A stretch of 64,000 bases of DNA from JAYVSZ01 sp043774925. Its GTDB lineage: Bacteria; Pseudomonadota; Gammaproteobacteria; Burkholderiales; Methylophilaceae. Position numbers and translations under genes: made by a program. The stretch covers positions 29,712-93,711 of the forward strand of contig JAYVSZ010000013.1 in the NCBI GenBank assembly GCA_043774925.1, given 5' to 3'. A model generated the notes under the pieces. It made no database searches and had not been told where the DNA came from. It saw only the letters and a program-made list of their open reading frames with translations. Position 1 is the first letter of the stretch. Each line of letters starts with the position of its first letter. This document shows, one piece after another, positions 27,773 to 35,566 of this stretch.

Positions 27773-28253
27773 AAGCCAACATTAAACCACAGCCGCTGGC
27801 ATTAAAAAAGCCTGCAAAGTTTAATTTGTGGGCTTTTAGTCTGAGTAGTGCGCGTTGCAAGTGACGTCCAGCTTGGATATACGAGCCCACGCTACTTGGC
27901 TGATGTAGTGCTATACCAAGCCCGCCAATCTCGCCAAAATCCGCAGAGAACCAATCAACTTCTGGAGGTAGTACCGAAAATGTTTCCGAGCCGCGCACCG
28001 CAAAAACATATTGCCCCATTTGGTAGGTGCCGCTTGGATCGGCATCTTTTCGTTTAAAAACGGTTGCGGAGAAGCCGCTGCTGGTGTTGGATTGTTGCGA
28101 AACAATCTCCCAGTGGGTGAGAAAATCGGTGGCTTGGGCGGCAGACATACCCGCCTTTTGTAAATTAGCTATATTTGGTGTAGCTGAAAATAAGTCTGCG
28201 TATGCAGCTAGCGCGAGTTCAGCCTGTTTATAAGAGTCGGTAATTAAGCTCAT
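27744..28253 (-). pseudogene. Truncated N-terminus of a lipase/RTX-type secreted protein
   Basis: The frame (169 aa) begins MSLITDSYKQAELALAAYADL and has FAVRGSET, DWFSADFGEIGG and GIALHQPSSV, which resemble the N-terminal part of bacterial lipases with a VRGTE-type strand ahead of the active site. The expected GHSLGG nucleophile and any C-terminal calcium-binding repeats are absent. The last 25 or so residues (from LNFAG) look unrelated and the frame runs into the pabC start. I read it as the 5' stub of a much larger gene cut by a deletion. It starts two bases after the membrane protein gene. Resemblance was judged by eye. It could still be translated. Confidence 0.6.
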
Positions 28254-28255
28254 TT

Positions 28256-28804
28256 TTATTCTGCTTTCAAAAAAATTAATTTTTCAATATTTGATGGTTG
28301 TTTAATTGGATCTGGGCACATAAAGGATGAGCCATGCCAAGGTCCCGGCAAGCCACCACCTCCGCGCGCATACCGAATAACCTCACCCAACAACTTGCCA
28401 TCTGATTGCCGAAAAAACAGCGTATGGTAGCGCCATAATTGTGGATTTCCCTGCTTTAAAAAAGTATCTTCCAACTTACTATAGTACTCATCAGTTGGTT
28501 TCATATATAGCTTGTCTGAAACAGGAAACTGCCCCCACTGATTAAACCTTTCTGCTGGCAAGGTCACCGTCTCAAACACTTTAATCCCACCATCTTTAGC
28601 ACATAGCTCTTTTACTTGCTGGTCTACCCACCATGTTTCACCTATCGCCAACCACAGAAATCCTGATAGTGCTGCAACGCAAGCAATCATCCCAAAACCC
28701 TTGGCAACAGGCGACGCCTCTTTTTGTTGCCATACCCACTTTGCGGTCATAAAAATGGCTGCTGGAATTGCAAGCCAATAAAATAAAAATAGTATTAAAC
28801 TCAT
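28256..28804 (-). CDS. Membrane protein of unknown function, possible partner of the lipase-like stub
   Basis: This 182-aa protein has two N-terminal membrane helices (about residues 2-20 and 35-53) and a soluble part of about 125 residues with GKLLGEVIRYARGGGGLPGPWHG and two cysteines. I recognise no family. The ATG at 28804 has a strong GGAGGG site seven bases upstream, so it is preferred over the ATG at 28819. It ends two bases before the lipase-like stub and reads the same way, so the two form one transcript. The layout (small membrane protein next to a secreted effector-like gene) resembles an immunity gene. That is inference only. Confidence 0.65.
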   Translation of the reverse strand: MSLILFLFYWLAIPAAIFMTAKWVWQQKEASPVAKGFGMIACVAALSGFLWLAIGETWWVDQQVKELCAKDGGIKVFETVTLPAERFNQWGQFPVSDKLYMKPTDEYYSKLEDTFLKQGNPQLWRYHTLFFRQSDGKLLGEVIRYARGGGGLPGPWHGSSFMCPDPIKQPSNIEKLIFLKAE

Positions 28805-28861
28805 GCTACCACCCTCCATTCATTATCGTTACTTGCTGATTTCATCTTTGATAGTTGATTT

Positions 28862-28880
28862 ATACATATATTGTATGTAT
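28862..28880. promoter_or_regulatory. Palindromic operator candidate upstream of brnT
   Basis: Inverted repeat ATACATA-TATTG-TATGTAT sits ten bases before the brnT start, within a TATTGTATGTATTAT region able to act as a -10. BrnA antitoxins (ribbon-helix-helix) repress their own operon through such sites, so autoregulation is expected. The same gap serves the divergent membrane protein gene. Confidence 0.6.
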
Positions 28881-28889
28881 TATTGATGC

Positions 28890-29156
28890 ATGTACTTTGA
28901 ATTTGACCCAAAGAAAGCAACGGCCAATTTGCGTAAACATGGGGTTGCATTTGCTGAGGTTGAGCCAGTGTTTTACGATAACGTAGCCTTAACGCAACTA
29001 GATGATGGTGTTCACAACGAAGCCCGCTTTGTAACTGTAGGTATGGATGCGCTAGGGCAAATACTTGCCGTGTGCTGGACAGAGCGCGGTGATGCATTCC
29101 GATTGATTTCTGCACGATTAGCCACCACCCATGAAAGGAAACTTTATGAAAACTGA
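28890..29156 (+). CDS. brnT: BrnT family toxin
   Basis: This 88-aa protein fits the BrnT family of RelE-like ribonuclease toxins: the N-terminal FEFDPKKATANLRKHGVAFAEVE block and FYDNVALTQLDD, then a strand-rich end with LISARLATTHERKLYEN. The partner brnA overlaps its 3' end, as in known type II BrnTA modules. It is the only gene pair on the + strand inside the - strand fatty-acid operon, a sign of acquisition. A palindrome just upstream suits autoregulation. Confidence 0.88.
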   Translation: MYFEFDPKKATANLRKHGVAFAEVEPVFYDNVALTQLDDGVHNEARFVTVGMDALGQILAVCWTERGDAFRLISARLATTHERKLYEN

Positions 29157-29394
29157 ATATGATATGAGCCAAGCCAAACGTGGTGCGGTGCTTGCCCCAC
29201 AAGGTAAAACCCGTATTACCATTTATTTGGATGATGCAGTGCTTGCAGGCTTTCGTGCGCGCGGTGAAGCACAAGGCAAGGGCTACCAAACCTTGATTAA
29301 CGAAGCCTTGAGTGCGGCTTTGGGTGAGGGTGGTCAAGCTGTCACTGTTAGCACTTTGCGCCAAGTGTTGCGCGAAGAGCTGCACGCGGCGTAA
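29146..29394 (+). CDS. brnA: BrnA family antitoxin
   Basis: This 82-aa antitoxin (from the ATG at 29146) has the BrnA core: YDMSQAKRGAVL, then KTRITIYLDDAVLAGFRARGE, which forms a ribbon-helix-helix DNA-binding fold, and GYQTLINEALSAAL. The upstream ATG at 29131 is in frame, but an AAAGGA ribosome site between the two favours 29146, which overlaps the end of brnT by 11 bases. It neutralises BrnT and represses the operon. The C-terminus carries about 25 extra residues ending EELHAA. Confidence 0.87.
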   Translation: MKTEYDMSQAKRGAVLAPQGKTRITIYLDDAVLAGFRARGEAQGKGYQTLINEALSAALGEGGQAVTVSTLRQVLREELHAA

Positions 29395-29431
29395 ATCCCG
29401 CACTTTTCCGCTGCCTTGCATATCGGATCAG

Positions 29432-29460
29432 TAGAAAAACAACGTTTTCTATACTTTTTT
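29432..29460 (+). terminator. Probable terminator of brnTA
   Basis: A 7-bp stem TAGAAAA/TTTTCTA (29432-29438 with 29445-29451) is followed by TAC and six T. It lies 38 bases after the brnA stop and just before the convergent fabF end. Confidence 0.55.
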
Positions 29461-29476
29461 AAACACCAAACTGCCA

Positions 29477-30727
29477 CTAATTGGTTTTCTTGAAAACCAA
29501 ACTACCATTCGTGCCACCAAAACCAAAGTTATTTTTAAGCGCATATTCAATTTTCATATCACGCGCGGTATTGGCGCAATAATCCAAATCGCATTCTGGA
29601 TCTTGGTTAAAAATATTAATGGTCGGCGGCGAAACTTGGTTATAAATAGAAAGCACGGTAAACACACTTTCCAAGCCGCCTGCGCCGCCTAGCAAGTGCC
29701 CTGTCATCGACTTCGTTGAGTTGACGACCAGTTTGTATGCATGATCGCCAAACGTCGCTTTAATCGCGTTGGTTTCATTGGCGTCACCAAGTGGCGTTGA
29801 CGTTCCGTGCGCGTTCATAAATTGCACTTGGTCAGTATTTACACCTGCATTTTTAAGCGCATTGACCATTGACCTGCGAGGCCCGTCCATATTGGGTGCG
29901 GTCATGTGGTAAGCATCGGCACTCATGCCATAGCCAACCAACTCTGCGTAAATTTTTGCACCACGGGCTTTGGCATGCTCGTACTCTTCCAGCACCATCA
30001 CGCCTGCGCCCTCGCCTATCACAAAGCCATCGCGGTCTTTATCCCAAGGGCGGCTGGCCGTTGCAGGGTCGTCATTGCGATTCGATAGCGCGCGTGCGGA
30101 AGCAAAACCGCCAACAGTAAGTGGTGTAATGGGTGCTTCTGCACCGCCTGCTACCATCACATCTGCATCACCATATTCAATCATACGTGCGGCATCGCCA
30201 ATGCAATGCGTGCCTGTGGTACACGCGGTGACAATCGCCACATTCGGCCCTTTTAAACCAAACATAATGCTTAAATTGCCCGAAATCATGTTAATAATGG
30301 TGCCAGGAACGAAAAAAGGTGAAATTTTGCGCGGGCCGCCTTCATCATAAGCATCGTTTGTTGTTTCAATAAATCCAATACCGCCAATACCAGAGCCAAT
30401 TTCTACGCCAATACGCTCGGCATTTTCTTCCGTCACCACAATGCCACTATCTTTAAACGCCTCAATGCCCGCTGCAAGGCCGTATTGAATAAACGTATCC
30501 ATGCGGCGTGCGTCTTTGGCGGAAATAAAATCTTCGACATTAAAATCTTTCACTTCGCCCGCGATTTGCGAGGAGAAATTACTTGGATCAAATTTAGTGA
30601 TGCGCGTAATACCCGATTTGCCCGCGACAAGGTTAGCCCATGCGGTTTGCGTGCCAATGCCGACAGGAGATACAACGCCCAAGCCTGTGACAACGACTCG
30701 CCGTTTTGATGAGAGAGGATTTGGCAT
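29477..30727 (-). CDS. fabF: 3-oxoacyl-ACP synthase II
   Basis: This condensing enzyme elongates acyl-ACP with malonyl-ACP in the fatty acid cycle. It is 416 aa with RRVVVTGLGVVSPVG at the start, the active cysteine Cys169 in VTACTTGTH, the NAHGTSTPLGD and KSMTGHLLGGAGG histidine motifs, and the C-terminal NNFGFGGTNGSLVF. It follows acpP by 62 bases with a hairpin in between. The conserved neighbour pabC is displaced by the insert downstream. Confidence 0.97.
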   Translation of the reverse strand: MPNPLSSKRRVVVTGLGVVSPVGIGTQTAWANLVAGKSGITRITKFDPSNFSSQIAGEVKDFNVEDFISAKDARRMDTFIQYGLAAGIEAFKDSGIVVTEENAERIGVEIGSGIGGIGFIETTNDAYDEGGPRKISPFFVPGTIINMISGNLSIMFGLKGPNVAIVTACTTGTHCIGDAARMIEYGDADVMVAGGAEAPITPLTVGGFASARALSNRNDDPATASRPWDKDRDGFVIGEGAGVMVLEEYEHAKARGAKIYAELVGYGMSADAYHMTAPNMDGPRRSMVNALKNAGVNTDQVQFMNAHGTSTPLGDANETNAIKATFGDHAYKLVVNSTKSMTGHLLGGAGGLESVFTVLSIYNQVSPPTINIFNQDPECDLDYCANTARDMKIEYALKNNFGFGGTNGSLVFKKTN

Positions 30728-30754
30728 AGTGATTAAAGATGAAAGCTTAATTAG

Positions 30755-30779
30755 AAATTAGCCCGCTTACGCGGGCTAA
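30755..30779 (-). terminator. Attenuator-like hairpin between acpP and fabF
   Basis: A perfect 9-bp stem TTAGCCCGC/GCGGGCTAA with loop of four bases lies 11 bases after the acpP stop. On the - strand it is followed by ATTTCTAATT, a poor T-run, so partial termination is likely. This would let acpP, needed in excess, be made more than fabF. Confidence 0.65.
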
Positions 30780-30789
30780 AGTATTGAAT

Positions 30790-31026
30790 TTATTTGAGGT
30801 TTGCGTTGATATAATCAATCGCCAGCTGCACTGTTGTAATTTTTTCAGCTTCGTCATCAGGAATCTCAGTATCGAACTCTTCTTCCAAAGCCATCACTAA
30901 TTCTACTGTATCGAGTGAATCTGCACCCAAATCATCCACAAAAGATGATGCATTTTTTACGTCAGCTTCGTTCGCACCTAATTGTTCGCAAACGATTTTT
31001 TTAACACGTTGTTCGATGTCAGACAT
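30790..31026 (-). CDS. acpP: Acyl carrier protein
   Basis: This small acidic carrier (78 aa) holds growing acyl chains on a phosphopantetheine arm at Ser37 in LGADSLDTVELVMALEEEF, the canonical site. Size and charge are normal. It has its own predicted promoter upstream and a hairpin downstream, which fits the high expression of this gene compared with its neighbours. Confidence 0.98.
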   Translation of the reverse strand: MSDIEQRVKKIVCEQLGANEADVKNASSFVDDLGADSLDTVELVMALEEEFDTEIPDDEAEKITTVQLAIDYINANLK

Positions 31027-31072
31027 CTAATTACCCCTTTGATTAAAAAATAGCTTCTTCAGCTAAGTGCGT

Positions 31073-31100
31073 ATTCTACCAAAACTCTGCAAGAATACAA
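31073..31100 (-). promoter_or_regulatory. Predicted promoter of acpP
   Basis: On the - strand -35 TTGTAT (31100-31095) and -10 TAGAAT (31078-31073) are 16 bases apart. The -10 is preceded by TGG, an extended -10 feature. Confidence 0.6.
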
Positions 31101-31262
31101 AAAATTATCACACAATTGAAAAGTTTATTACACCCTGCTTCGTCAATTTAAGCTTCTAAGTTAGGCAAGGCGCGCGCAAAAAATATGGTTGCGCATATTT
31201 TACTATGTAAAACTTTATTTTTTGCGAGGAACGCAGCATAACGATGAAGATTGAATTGATGA
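31101..31262. other. Gap between fabG and acpP with inverted repeat
   Basis: No gene is seen. An 11-bp inverted repeat CGCAAAAAATA/TATTTTTTGCG (31175-31185 with 31216-31226) is embedded in a GC-flanked block TAGGCAAGGCGCG....TTGCGAGGAACGC (about 31162-31245). A similar block occurs at about 56795-56880. It may be a dispersed repeat and may also end fabG transcription. Confidence 0.5.
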
Positions 31263-32012
31263 TTAGGCCATATACATGCCACCATTCACGTGAATCGTCT
31301 CGCCCGTAATATACGCGGCGCTAGGGCTTGCCAAAAACGCCACAGTGGCCGCAATTTCGGTTACGCTACCCAAACGCCCTGCTGGAATGCGCGCTAGCAT
31401 TTGCTTGGTAATCTCTTCTGGCAATTCGGCGGTCATATCGGTTTCAATAAAGCCCGGCGCAATGCAATTTACCGTGATATTGCGGCTGCCCACTTCAGAG
31501 GCGAGCGATTTGGTAAAGCCCGTCATCCCCGCTTTAGCCGCTGCGTAGTTGGTTTGCCCAGCGTTACCCATGTGGCCAACCACGCTAGAAATACTGATAA
31601 TACGGCCGACGCGCGCTTTCATCATTGGGCGCAGCACCGCTTTGCTCATGCGGAACACGGAACTTAAATTGGTAGAAATCACGGCATTCCAGTCTTCGTC
31701 ACTCATGCGCATTAATAATGTGTCTTTAGTGATGCCTGCGTTATTGACCAAAATACTGACATCACCAAATTGCGTTGCAATTTCTTTCAAAACTGCTTCA
31801 ATTTGCGCAGAATCATTGACGTCTAGCGCGATGCCCAAACCTTTTATACCAGCGACTTTAAACGATGCATTAATGTTCTCAGCGCCGCCCGTCGTGGTTG
31901 CGGTGCCAATCACCGTTGCGCCTTGCTTGCCCAGCTCTTGCGCAATGGCCGCGCCAATACCGCGGCTAGCGCCTGTGACGAGTGCAATCTGATTTGTTAA
32001 TGGTAATGACAT
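31263..32012 (-). CDS. fabG: 3-oxoacyl-ACP reductase
   Basis: This NADPH-dependent SDR reduces 3-oxoacyl-ACP. At 249 aa it has the cofactor loop TGASRGIG (residues 13-20), NNAG at 90-93, the catalytic Ser near 142-143, and Tyr156/Lys160 in NYAAAKAG. The C-terminal ITGETIHVNGGMYM is the family ending. It lies 29 bases downstream of fabD in the fab operon. Confidence 0.97.
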   Translation of the reverse strand: MSLPLTNQIALVTGASRGIGAAIAQELGKQGATVIGTATTTGGAENINASFKVAGIKGLGIALDVNDSAQIEAVLKEIATQFGDVSILVNNAGITKDTLLMRMSDEDWNAVISTNLSSVFRMSKAVLRPMMKARVGRIISISSVVGHMGNAGQTNYAAAKAGMTGFTKSLASEVGSRNITVNCIAPGFIETDMTAELPEEITKQMLARIPAGRLGSVTEIAATVAFLASPSAAYITGETIHVNGGMYMA

Positions 32013-32041
32013 AAGATAAACCTTTTAACTAATTGATTATA

Positions 32042-32962
32042 TTAAACATTAAACTCTAAAATAGCTTCGTTGCTAGTTAAAGCAACGCACGGCAACTCGG
32101 CCACAATGCGCTTGGTTAAACCCGCCAATACTTTGCCAGGCCCGCATTCCGCGGCGTTGCTTACGCCTTGCGCGGCAATAGTTTGCACAGTTTCTACCCA
32201 GCGCACAGGCGAATACAATTGGCGCACTAAAGCGTCTTTTATTTTATCGCTTTCATTGTAGCTTTGCACATCCGCATTGTGAATCACGGGGATTTTTGGT
32301 GTTTGAATCGTCACGCTTTTAAGATATTCAGCCAATTTTTCGGCTGCAGGTTTCATCAAAGCGCAATGCGAAGGCACGCTGACAGGCAATGCCAGCGCGC
32401 GTTTCGCGCCTTTTTCTTTCGCCAGCGCCATACCACGCTCTACCGCCCCTTTGTTGCCCGCAATCACCACTTGGCCGGGCGAGTTAAAATTCACCGCCTC
32501 GCATACTTCGCCTTGCGCCGCTTCTGCACACACAGCGCGCACAGTATCGTCATCCAAACCCAAAATCGCCGCCATTGCGCCTACACCTTCTGGTACTGCG
32601 CTTTGCATCACTTTGGCGCGGTATTTTACCAGCGGCAATGCATCGGCTAACGAAATGGCATCTGAAGCCACCAAAGCGGTATATTCACCTAGGCTGTGAC
32701 CCGCATGGATACTGGCTTCTAGGCTTAATGCCTGCTGAAAGGCACGGAAAGTTGCCACGCCGGCAGTCAGCATAATGGGCTGTGTATTGGTGGTTTGATT
32801 GATAGCCTCATTCGGCTCGGTCGCCATCTTCCAGAAATCAACGCCTAAAATATCAGAGGCCTCGATAAACGTGTCATTGATGATTTTGGAATCACCAAAG
32901 CCGCCCATCATACCAACCGATTGCGAGCCTTGACCTGGAAAAAAGAATGCGAATTTACTCAT
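32042..32962 (-). CDS. fabD: Malonyl-CoA:ACP transacylase
   Basis: This enzyme loads malonate from CoA onto ACP. It is 306 aa with FPGQGSQSVGM at residues 9-19, the nucleophile Ser90 in GHSLGEY, and the catalytic His in VPSHCALM near residue 199. It is 50 bases downstream of fabH and 29 bases upstream of fabG. Confidence 0.97.
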   Translation of the reverse strand: MSKFAFFFPGQGSQSVGMMGGFGDSKIINDTFIEASDILGVDFWKMATEPNEAINQTTNTQPIMLTAGVATFRAFQQALSLEASIHAGHSLGEYTALVASDAISLADALPLVKYRAKVMQSAVPEGVGAMAAILGLDDDTVRAVCAEAAQGEVCEAVNFNSPGQVVIAGNKGAVERGMALAKEKGAKRALALPVSVPSHCALMKPAAEKLAEYLKSVTIQTPKIPVIHNADVQSYNESDKIKDALVRQLYSPVRWVETVQTIAAQGVSNAAECGPGKVLAGLTKRIVAELPCVALTSNEAILEFNV

Positions 32963-33012
32963 AAATAATATAATGTTTTACTTTAATTAGAAATAACATC
33001 TACTTGATTTAA

Positions 33013-33969
33013 CTAATACTTAACGAGCGCAGAACCCCAAGTAAAACCACCACCAAACGCTTCCATAAGTATCACGTCGCCACGTTTAATACGGCCATCA
33101 CGCACGGCAGTATCGAGCGCCAGCGGAATCGACGCAGCCGAAGTATTGCCATGTTTATCGACGGTAACCACGACTTTATCCATGGGCATATCTAGCTTTT
33201 TCGCGGTCGCTTGTAAAATGCGAATGTTCGCTTGATGCGGCACCAGCCAATCAATATCAGATTTCTGCATATTGTTCGCCGTCAGTGTTTCGTCGACAAT
33301 TTGGTCGAGCGTATTCACCGCCATTTTGAACACGGCATTGCCTTCCATGTGCACGGTATCGTGACCTTCTGCTTTACGCGGCACGTGCAACATTTTCTCG
33401 TAATTACCGTCTGCATGCAGGTGCGTAGAAATAATGCCCTGCTCTTGAGAGGCGCATAGAATAACGGCGCCAGCGCCATCGCCCCACAAAATGCAGTTGC
33501 TACGGTCGGTGTAATCGACGATGCGCGAAAAAGATTCGGCGCCTATGACGAGCACGCATTTGCTGGCACCCGCTTTAATAAAATTATCGGCCGTGGCAAG
33601 CGCATAAATAAAGCCACTACACACCGCTTGCACGTCAAACGCTGGGCAACCTGCGATGCCTAATTTGCGCTGCACCATGGTGGCCACGCTGGGGAAAATT
33701 TTGTCTGGCGTGGTGGTGGCGACGATAATTAAATCAATCGCGCCAGCTTCAATGCCTGCGCTCTCAATCGCGTTTTTAGCGGCTTCTAGCGCTAAATCGC
33801 TAGTATGCTCACCTTTTGCCGCAACATGCCGCTCGCGAATGCCCGTGCGCGAAAATATCCACTCCTCGGTGGTGTCCACCATTTTTTCAAAATCTTTATT
33901 GGTGAGGATTTTTTTTGGCAAATAACTGCCAGTTCCCGCGATTTTCGCGTAGTTTTTAGACTGCATCAT
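33013..33969 (-). CDS. fabH: 3-oxoacyl-ACP synthase III
   Basis: This enzyme starts fatty acid synthesis by condensing acetyl-CoA with malonyl-ACP. It is 318 aa with the active Cys117 in VQAVCSGFIY, the His in LVPHQANIRI near 248, and Asn in KHGNTSAAS near 278. The first ATG at 33969 overlaps the plsX stop (ATGATG), with the second ATG at 33966 also possible. plsX-fabH coupling is standard. Confidence 0.97.
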   Translation of the reverse strand: MMQSKNYAKIAGTGSYLPKKILTNKDFEKMVDTTEEWIFSRTGIRERHVAAKGEHTSDLALEAAKNAIESAGIEAGAIDLIIVATTTPDKIFPSVATMVQRKLGIAGCPAFDVQAVCSGFIYALATADNFIKAGASKCVLVIGAESFSRIVDYTDRSNCILWGDGAGAVILCASQEQGIISTHLHADGNYEKMLHVPRKAEGHDTVHMEGNAVFKMAVNTLDQIVDETLTANNMQKSDIDWLVPHQANIRILQATAKKLDMPMDKVVVTVDKHGNTSAASIPLALDTAVRDGRIKRGDVILMEAFGGGFTWGSALVKY

Positions 33970-35036
33970 TGTATCTCTGCTTCTGTGCTTGCTTCTGTGC
34001 TTGCTTCTGTATTTTCGGTTGCAAGTGGTTGAATATGTTCAATTTCTAGCTGTTTTTTAATGCGCTGCAACACGCCGCTGCGCGCTTCTTCTATCGCCAC
34101 TAAAATAGCGTGGTGAAATGCAACTATATCTGCCCCACCATGACTTTTTACCACAATACCGCGCAAACCCAAAAAGCTCGCGCCGTTGTAAAGGCGCGGA
34201 TCTAAACGCTTTTTAAACGCCTTTAGCACTGGCATGGCGCCTAGCGCCATCATTTTTGTGAGCCAATTGCGTTTAAATTCTTGCGTTAAAAATTTGCCCA
34301 TCATGTGCGCCAAACCTTCGGTGGTTTTAAGCGAAACATTGCCAACAAAGCCGTCGCACACCACCACATCTACCGTGCCTTTAAAAATGTCATCCCCTTC
34401 CACATTGCCATAAAAATTCAAATGGCTGGCGCGCAATAATTCGGCTGTTTGTTTAACAACTTCGTTGCCCTTAGTGTCCTCAGAACCAATGTTTAACAGG
34501 CCCACTGTTGGGCTAGATTTATGCTCTACACAACTCACCAACATGGCGCCCATAATGGCAAACTGCAAAAGATGCTCTGGCGTGCAATCTGCATTTGCGC
34601 CCAAATCCAGCATATAAGTATTGCCGTGCTCAGAAGGCAATGCAGACGCGATGGCTGGCCGATCAATGCCTGGCAAAGTTTTAAGCACGTAACGCGCGGT
34701 TGCCATCAGCGCGCCAGTATTGCCTGCGCTCACGCAGGCCGTTGCTTCGCCAGATTTAACTAAGTTAATGGCTACGCGCATGGAAGAATTTTTTTTATTT
34801 TTAAGCGCGCTTTGCGGCGATTCGTCCATCAACACCACCTCAGTCGCGGGATGAATGCGTAAACGTTGGCTGGTGCTGGCTTTGCGCGCTTTTAATTCAG
34901 CTTGAATTGCGTCTTCTAGGCCGACCAATACAATATTGAGCTGATCGTCCTCGGCAAGCGCCTTTAAAGCGGCAGGAACGGTGACATGCGGGCCGTGATC
35001 GCCGCCCATTGCGTCAATTGAAAGTGTGATTTCCAT
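33966..35036 (-). CDS. plsX: Phosphate acyltransferase PlsX
   Basis: This peripheral membrane enzyme makes acyl-phosphate from acyl-ACP for phospholipid synthesis. It is 356 aa with IDAMGGDHGP at residues 7-16, NTGALMA, ANADCTPEHL and GFVGNVSLKTTEG. The last 17 residues form a repetitive Thr-Glu-Ala-Ser tail encoded by a 12-bp tandem repeat, which goes beyond the conserved domain and may vary in length between strains. Confidence 0.96.
   Translation of the reverse strand: MEITLSIDAMGGDHGPHVTVPAALKALAEDDQLNIVLVGLEDAIQAELKARKASTSQRLRIHPATEVVLMDESPQSALKNKKNSSMRVAINLVKSGEATACVSAGNTGALMATARYVLKTLPGIDRPAIASALPSEHGNTYMLDLGANADCTPEHLLQFAIMGAMLVSCVEHKSSPTVGLLNIGSEDTKGNEVVKQTAELLRASHLNFYGNVEGDDIFKGTVDVVVCDGFVGNVSLKTTEGLAHMMGKFLTQEFKRNWLTKMMALGAMPVLKAFKKRLDPRLYNGASFLGLRGIVVKSHGGADIVAFHHAILVAIEEARSGVLQRIKKQLEIEHIQPLATENTEASTEASTEAEIQ
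33979..34010. repeat. 12-bp tandem repeat at the end of plsX
   Basis: The unit GCTTCTGTGCTT is present about 2.7 times and encodes repeats of Ser-Thr-Glu-Ala in the PlsX tail. A unit of four codons keeps the frame if the copy number changes. Confidence 0.85.
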
Positions 35037-35101
35037 CAGCGAATTATAAGCGATGAATGGCCAATTGAACCATTTAGATGTGATGATTTTAGATACAAAA
35101 G

Positions 35102-35127
35102 CGCCGCGCTAAAAGCTAGTCGCGGCG
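35102..35127 (-). terminator. Hairpin between rpmF and plsX
   Basis: Seven-base arms CGCCGCG/CGCGGCG flank a 12-base loop. On the - strand a short CTTTTGT tail follows. It lies 37 bases after the rpmF stop and may attenuate readthrough into plsX. Confidence 0.5.
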
Positions 35128-35163
35128 TGATTTTTGTTACCAAAAACTGCATCAAAAGGCTAA

Positions 35164-35343
35164 TTATTCGCCCTTAGTGTTCATTACTTTACGACCACGG
35201 TAAAAGCCGCTTGGGCTTACGTGGTGGCGTAAATGTGTCTCGCCCGTAGTAGATTCAACCGCTAAAGGTGGGTTCACTAAAAAGTCATGTGAACGGTGCA
35301 TGCCACGTTTTGAAGGTGACTTTTTATTTTGTTGAACTGCCAT
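35164..35343 (-). CDS. rpmF: 50S ribosomal protein L32
   Basis: This 59-aa ribosomal protein was found by reading the - strand. It starts MAVQQNKKSPSKRGMHRSHD and ends VSPSGFYRGRKVMNTKGE, the normal L32 sequence without the zinc cysteines. A GGAG site (upstream of the ATG at 35343, seven bases away) is strong. It precedes plsX as in most proteobacteria, but yceD, normally immediately upstream, is 2 kb away. Confidence 0.97.
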   Translation of the reverse strand: MAVQQNKKSPSKRGMHRSHDFLVNPPLAVESTTGETHLRHHVSPSGFYRGRKVMNTKGE

Positions 35344-35385
35344 GATTAACGCTCCAAAAAACTATCTAAAATTTTCTAAGCGCGC

Positions 35386-35414
35386 ATTTTAATGCAATTG
35401 CGGCTTAATGTAAA
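35386..35414 (-). promoter_or_regulatory. Promoter of the rpmF-plsX-fab operon
   Basis: On the - strand -35 TTTACA (35414-35409) and -10 TAAAAT (35391-35386) are separated by 17 bases and followed by GCGCGC, a G+C discriminator typical of growth-rate-controlled ribosomal promoters. It lets rpmF be expressed independently of yceD. Confidence 0.72.
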
Positions 35415-35566
35415 TCAATAACTTAAGTAAATGTGTTTATATTTTTTAGGGGGCAATTAATTGCCCACGAGGTCACAGTTTATACGCGTGAGCAAAACAA
35501 GTTGCCCGCCTACATGGCTAAGGCTGTAGGGCTGATGAGCGTAGCGTTACCCGCCCCTGTTTACTC
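35415..35566. other. Gap between rpmF promoter and exported protein gene
   Basis: No gene is supported. It contains a perfect 16-base palindrome GGGCAATTAATTGCCC (35451-35466) without a T-run, so more likely a protein-binding or cruciform site than a terminator. This region marks the left edge of the insert between rpmF and yceD. Confidence 0.5.

Noticed and set aside
28801..29421. 206-aa open frame on the - strand opposite brnTA
   Set aside because: It is the antisense of two well-recognised genes, has low-complexity shadow-like composition and no ribosome site; the + strand pair is the real content.
27744..29460. Insertion sequence or prophage in the fabF-pabC gap
   Set aside because: No transposase, integrase, terminal repeats or target duplication could be found around the insert.
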